Part shown: piece after piece, positions 6,330-8,207 of the stretch
Numbering within the stretch: the first letter of the stretch is position 1
Layout: every line of letters starts with the position of its first letter
From: Clostridia bacterium
GTDB lineage: Bacteria > Bacillota > Clostridia > Christensenellales > Borkfalkiaceae
NCBI GenBank assembly: GCA_900767195.1
Contig: CAAFYG010000021.1
Location: forward strand, 1-8,207
DNA length: 8,207 bases
Direction: 5' to 3'
The notes under the pieces: generated by a model
Told to the model about the DNA's origin: nothing
The model's input: only the letters and a program-made list of their open reading frames with translations
Database searches by the model: none
Made by a program: the position numbers and the translations under genes

Positions 6330-7088
6330 ATGACGAAATTTTTTGAATTACCCGTTTATATGCAAGCACTTTTCGGCGCGATCGGCGCGTTTTTGCTGAC
6401 TGTGTTCGGCGCGGCGCTTGTGTTTGTATTGAAAGGGGAAAACGGAAAATCAAAAAAAGCTTTCGACGGTTTTTCGGCAGGCGTGATGCTTTCCGCAGCG
6501 TTTTTCTCTCTCCTTTTACCTGCGCTGGAAGTAGACGTTCCGCGGCATCGTTTTTTCGGCGAAAGCTTGTGCGGCATTCTTGTGACTTCGGGGTTTCTTT
6601 GCGGTGCGCTGATTATCTGCGGCGCGAATATGCTGTTTTCAAAACGCGGGGAAACTGCGGGCGGCATCAGATTGTTGTACGCTTCGGTTACTCTTCACAA
6701 TGTTCCGGAGGGATTGGCCGTGGGAGTGGCTTTTTCCGGCGGCGTTCTTCCGGGACTGACTCTTGCCTTAGGGATCGGCATACAAAATTTCCCCGAAGGG
6801 TTTTGTCTTGCTTATCCGTTGCGAAAAAGCGGCTGTTCGAAGGGGAAAAGTTTTTTGCTTTCCGTGCTTTCGGGGGCGGTGGAAATTCCGTGCGCGGTGA
6901 TCGGGGCGATGCTTTTTTCAAGCGGCGGGTATATGGCGTTTGCGCTTGCTTTTGCCGCCGGGGCGATGACTGCCGTTACCGTGACGGAGTTGATCGCCGA
7001 CGCTTTTTCTGAACGCAATTCGCCGGCGCTTTTCGCGTTTTCTCTCGGTTTCTGCTTTATCATGTTTTTAGATCTTTTATTTGCCTGA
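6330..7088 (+). CDS. ZIP-family divalent metal ion transporter (GufA/ZupT-like)
   Basis: 252 residues with about eight hydrophobic segments; an inner-membrane transporter for uptake of Zn2+ or other divalent metals. The signature metal-site helices are clear: TM4 carries LHNVPEGLAVGVA (122-134) and TM5 carries GIGIQNFPEGF (148-158). Gln replaces the TM5 His, as in the GufA branch. TM6 has GAVEIPCAVIGA (182-193), and a GAMTAVTVTELIADAF stretch (211-226) is near the C-terminus. I chose the ATG at 6330 because AAGAGG (6316-6321) sits 8 nt before it; an in-frame TTG at 6312 would overlap that site. The loop after TM3 is short and not His-rich. The metal is not predictable from the sequence alone, though the CobW locus in the same window suggests zinc. 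No promoter of its own was recognised. Confidence 0.9.
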   Translation: MTKFFELPVYMQALFGAIGAFLLTVFGAALVFVLKGENGKSKKAFDGFSAGVMLSAAFFSLLLPALEVDVPRHRFFGESLCGILVTSGFLCGALIICGANMLFSKRGETAGGIRLLYASVTLHNVPEGLAVGVAFSGGVLPGLTLALGIGIQNFPEGFCLAYPLRKSGCSKGKSFLLSVLSGAVEIPCAVIGAMLFSSGGYMAFALAFAAGAMTAVTVTELIADAFSERNSPALFAFSLGFCFIMFLDLLFA

Positions 7089-7106
7089 GTGATGTTTTTT
7101 CTTGAG

Positions 7107-7150
7107 TTTTAGCCTGTTTTGCGGCGATTTCGGCGTGGAACAGGCTAAAA
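7107..7150 (+). terminator. Hairpin after the ZIP gene, candidate terminator without a clear U-tract
   Basis: A 12-bp perfect stem, TTTTAGCCTGTT (7107-7118) with AACAGGCTAAAA (7139-7150), lies 18 bp after the ZIP stop. As + strand RNA it can extend inward through U-G, U-G, G-U, C-G and G-C, one G/G mismatch, then C-G and G-C, to an AUUU loop. The wobble pairs would be lost in the opposite strand, favouring + strand function. The 3' side runs TGCTTGATTT, not a true U-tract, so termination may be inefficient or factor-assisted. The -35 of the dut promoter begins 3 bp later. Confidence 0.55.
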
Positions 7151-7153
7151 TGC

Positions 7154-7182
7154 TTGATTTATCGCTCGCATTCTGTTATAAT
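7154..7182 (+). promoter_or_regulatory. Extended -10 sigma-A promoter for dut
   Basis: TTGATT (7154-7159) is separated by 17 bp from a perfect TATAAT (7177-7182), with a TG extension (TGT at 7174-7176) before the -10. The start of transcription should be near 7189, giving a leader of about 70 nt before the dut ATG. Confidence 0.87.
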
Positions 7183-7209
7183 ATTTACATTGAAGTTATT
7201 TTGTTGTTT

Positions 7210-7248
7210 GTACTCTGCGTGACATAATAATTATGTGTGGCATAGTAC
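7210..7248. promoter_or_regulatory. 39-bp dyad with a Fur/PerR/Zur-like 7-1-7 core in the dut leader
   Basis: The core ACATAATAATTATGT (7222-7236) is a perfect 7-1-7 inverted repeat centred on A7229; its ATAAT-A-ATTAT centre matches the general Fur-family operator pattern. Symmetry about the same centre resumes with TGC/GCA (7216-7218, 7240-7242) and GTACT/AGTAC (7210-7214, 7244-7248), interrupted by GTG/GTG and one C/T mismatch. It lies between the predicted transcription start and the Shine-Dalgarno (7251-7255), so it could be an operator or an mRNA hairpin controlling translation. Operator function is inference. Confidence 0.55.
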
Positions 7249-7261
7249 TTGGAGGAACTGT

Positions 7262-7702
7262 ATGACAAAAGTGAAAGTGAAGAAGCTTGACGAGCGGGCG
7301 ATGCTGCCTGTGTACGGATCGGAATTTGCCGCAGGAGCGGATTTATATGCCGTGACGGACGGCGACGTGGCGTTTTTGCCGGGAGAAACAAAGCTGATCC
7401 ATACGGGGCTTGCTCTCGAAGTGCCGGAAGGATATGCGGGACTGATTTATGCGCGGAGCGGTCTTGCGACAAAACGCGGACTTGCGCCCGCGAACAAAGT
7501 GGGTGTGGTGGACGCGGACTATCGCGGCGAAGTGATGGTGGCTTTGCATAATCATTCGGATAAAGAACAGGTGATCGGAGCGGGCGAGCGCATTGCGCAG
7601 CTTGTGATTACGCCGTTTTTGAAAGCTGAATTTTTCGAAGCGGACGAGCTTGACGAAACGTTGCGCGGCGCGGGCGGTTTCGGCAGCACGGGGAAAAACT
7701 GA
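7262..7702 (+). CDS. dut: Deoxyuridine 5'-triphosphate nucleotidohydrolase (dUTPase)
   Basis: 146 residues, a usual length for the trimeric dUTPase family. It hydrolyses dUTP to dUMP and pyrophosphate, keeping uracil out of DNA and supplying dUMP for thymidylate synthesis. All five family motifs are present in order: AGADLYA (24-30), ARSGLA (64-69), GVVDADYRGE (81-90) with the catalytic Asp84, GERIAQLVI (108-116), and RGAGGFGSTG (135-144), the C-terminal P-loop-like arm. The ATG at 7262 has a strong GGAGG (7251-7255) 6 nt upstream; an earlier in-frame GTG at 7235 lies inside the leader dyad and is unlikely. It is transcribed from its own promoter at 7154-7182, with a possible weak terminator after it. 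Confidence 0.96.
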   Translation: MTKVKVKKLDERAMLPVYGSEFAAGADLYAVTDGDVAFLPGETKLIHTGLALEVPEGYAGLIYARSGLATKRGLAPANKVGVVDADYRGEVMVALHNHSDKEQVIGAGERIAQLVITPFLKAEFFEADELDETLRGAGGFGSTGKN

Positions 7703-7706
7703 GATT

Positions 7707-7739
7707 CTTGCGCGATTTTGAGTTTTGGCGCGGGTTTTT
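7707..7739 (+). terminator. Possible weak intrinsic terminator after dut
   Basis: CTTGCGC (7707-7713) can pair with GCGCGGG (7728-7734) as 7 bp including two G-U wobbles, around a 14-nt loop, followed by five T (7735-7739). It starts 4 bp after the dut stop. The large loop and short stem make it weak; partial readthrough into the next gene is plausible. Confidence 0.4.
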
Positions 7740-7742
7740 GAA

Positions 7743-7781
7743 CGATTTTACGGAAGTATTTTACGAAAGTATTTTACGAAA
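7743..7781 (+). repeat. 13-bp tandem repeat upstream of the trmB-like gene
   Basis: GTATTTTACGAAA occurs twice exactly (7756-7768, 7769-7781), preceded by a copy matching 10 of 13 bases (7743-7755). The last copy runs into the AGGA that probably serves as the ribosome binding site of the next gene. Confidence 0.8.
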
Positions 7782-7796
7782 GGAAAGCTTTAATTT

Positions 7797-8207
7797 ATGT
7801 CTATGAGAATGCGCAGAAAGCGCAATTTTGACGAGAGAATGGCGGCGTGCGGCGAGTTTTTGCTTGCAAAAGGCACGGCGGGAATATTGAATATGAAAGA
7901 AGCGGCGGAAAATTTCCGCGCGTTGATCGATTTTTCGGAGGCGTTCGGTAACGAGCATCCCGTGGAATTGGAAATCGGTGCGGGAAAGGGCGGATTTATC
8001 ATCGAAAAAGCTAAATTTTTCCCGGAAGTGAATTATCTCGCGCTTGAAAAGATGAGCAACGTGATTTTAACGCCGATGGAGCGGGTGGCTGCAGAGAATA
8101 TTCCGAACGTGAAGTTTCTGAATATCCGCGCGGAATGTTTGCCGTGCTATATTCCCGAAAATTCGCTGGAAGCGATTTACCTGAATTTTTCTACGCCGCT
8201 TCCGAAG
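7797..8207 (+). CDS. trmB: Divergent tRNA (guanine-N7-)-methyltransferase TrmB-like protein, 5' part
   Basis: 137 residues are visible before the window ends; TrmB is usually 210-240. The family makes m7G46 in the tRNA variable loop using S-adenosylmethionine. The match rests on PVELEIGAGKGGFIIE (55-70), the glycine-rich SAM site, on YLALEKMSNVI (80-90), NIPNVKFLNI (101-110) and IYLNFSTPLPK (127-137), all in the usual order and spacing. The N-terminus is basic (MSMRMRRKRN), as in the family. Two conserved places are altered: the usual N-x-D-A after the fourth strand reads NIRAE (R111), and the hallmark SDPWPK reads STPLPK (T133, L135). The ATG at 7797 has AGGA at 7781-7784, a rather long 12-nt spacing; ATGs at 7803 and 7809 are even further away. 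It may be a lineage-specific TrmB or a diverged paralogue. Confidence 0.8.
   Translation, partial: MSMRMRRKRNFDERMAACGEFLLAKGTAGILNMKEAAENFRALIDFSEAFGNEHPVELEIGAGKGGFIIEKAKFFPEVNYLALEKMSNVILTPMERVAAENIPNVKFLNIRAECLPCYIPENSLEAIYLNFSTPLPK

Noticed and set aside
6087..6333. Short open frames on both strands in the aspA/ZIP intergenic region
   Set aside because: They are low-complexity Lys/Arg-rich or Leu/Cys-rich translations over repeats, without a ribosome binding site or conserved motif.
7738..7766. Promoter TTGAAC-17-TTACGA before the trmB-like gene
   Set aside because: The -10 is poor and lies in the tandem repeats; readthrough from dut past a weak terminator is equally plausible.

Overview
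The window looks like a chromosomal segment of a Gram-positive-type bacterium, most likely an uncultured clostridial (Firmicutes/Bacillota) lineage. The evidence is Shine-Dalgarno sites of the GGAGG type, sigma-A-type promoters, a two-RCK TrkA with TrkH, and the CobW-GTPase/DUF1980-like gene pair that is typical of Firmicutes. No 16S rRNA or other strong marker is present, so the lineage assignment is tentative. There are no phage, transposon, CRISPR, rRNA or tRNA signatures.

Layout. (1) 1-1538, + strand: the 3' end of a COG0523/CobW GTPase with a striking His/Asp/Cys metal-binding repeat array, followed after 35 bp by a second CobW-like GTPase whose C-terminal half resembles DUF1980/TIGR03943. 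This looks like a metal-handling locus whose remaining genes lie to the left of the window. (2) 1602-4469, + strand: trkA and trkH, encoding the cytoplasmic RCK subunit and the membrane subunit of a potassium uptake system, closed by a strong bidirectional terminator at 4506-4542. (3) 4573-5967, - strand: aspA, aspartate ammonia-lyase, read from a near-consensus promoter at 6021-6049. (4) 5968-6329: a 362-bp divergent intergenic region with short tandem repeats. (5) 6330-7088, + strand: a ZIP-family divalent metal transporter. (6) 7262-7702, + strand: dut (dUTPase), with an excellent extended -10 promoter and a 39-bp dyad in its leader. (7) 7797-8207, + strand: the 5' part of a divergent trmB-like tRNA (m7G46) methyltransferase gene, cut by the window end.

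Functionally this is mostly housekeeping: potassium homeostasis, aspartate/fumarate metabolism, nucleotide-pool sanitation and tRNA modification. A metal-homeostasis theme is added by the CobW pair, the ZIP transporter and a Fur/PerR/Zur-like 7-1-7 palindrome. I see no clearly new multi-gene system. The points most worth following are the repeat array conserved at protein level, the GTPase fusion with degenerate GTPase motifs, the dut leader dyad, the TrkA second RCK domain without its glycine motif, and the altered signature motifs of the TrmB-like protein.
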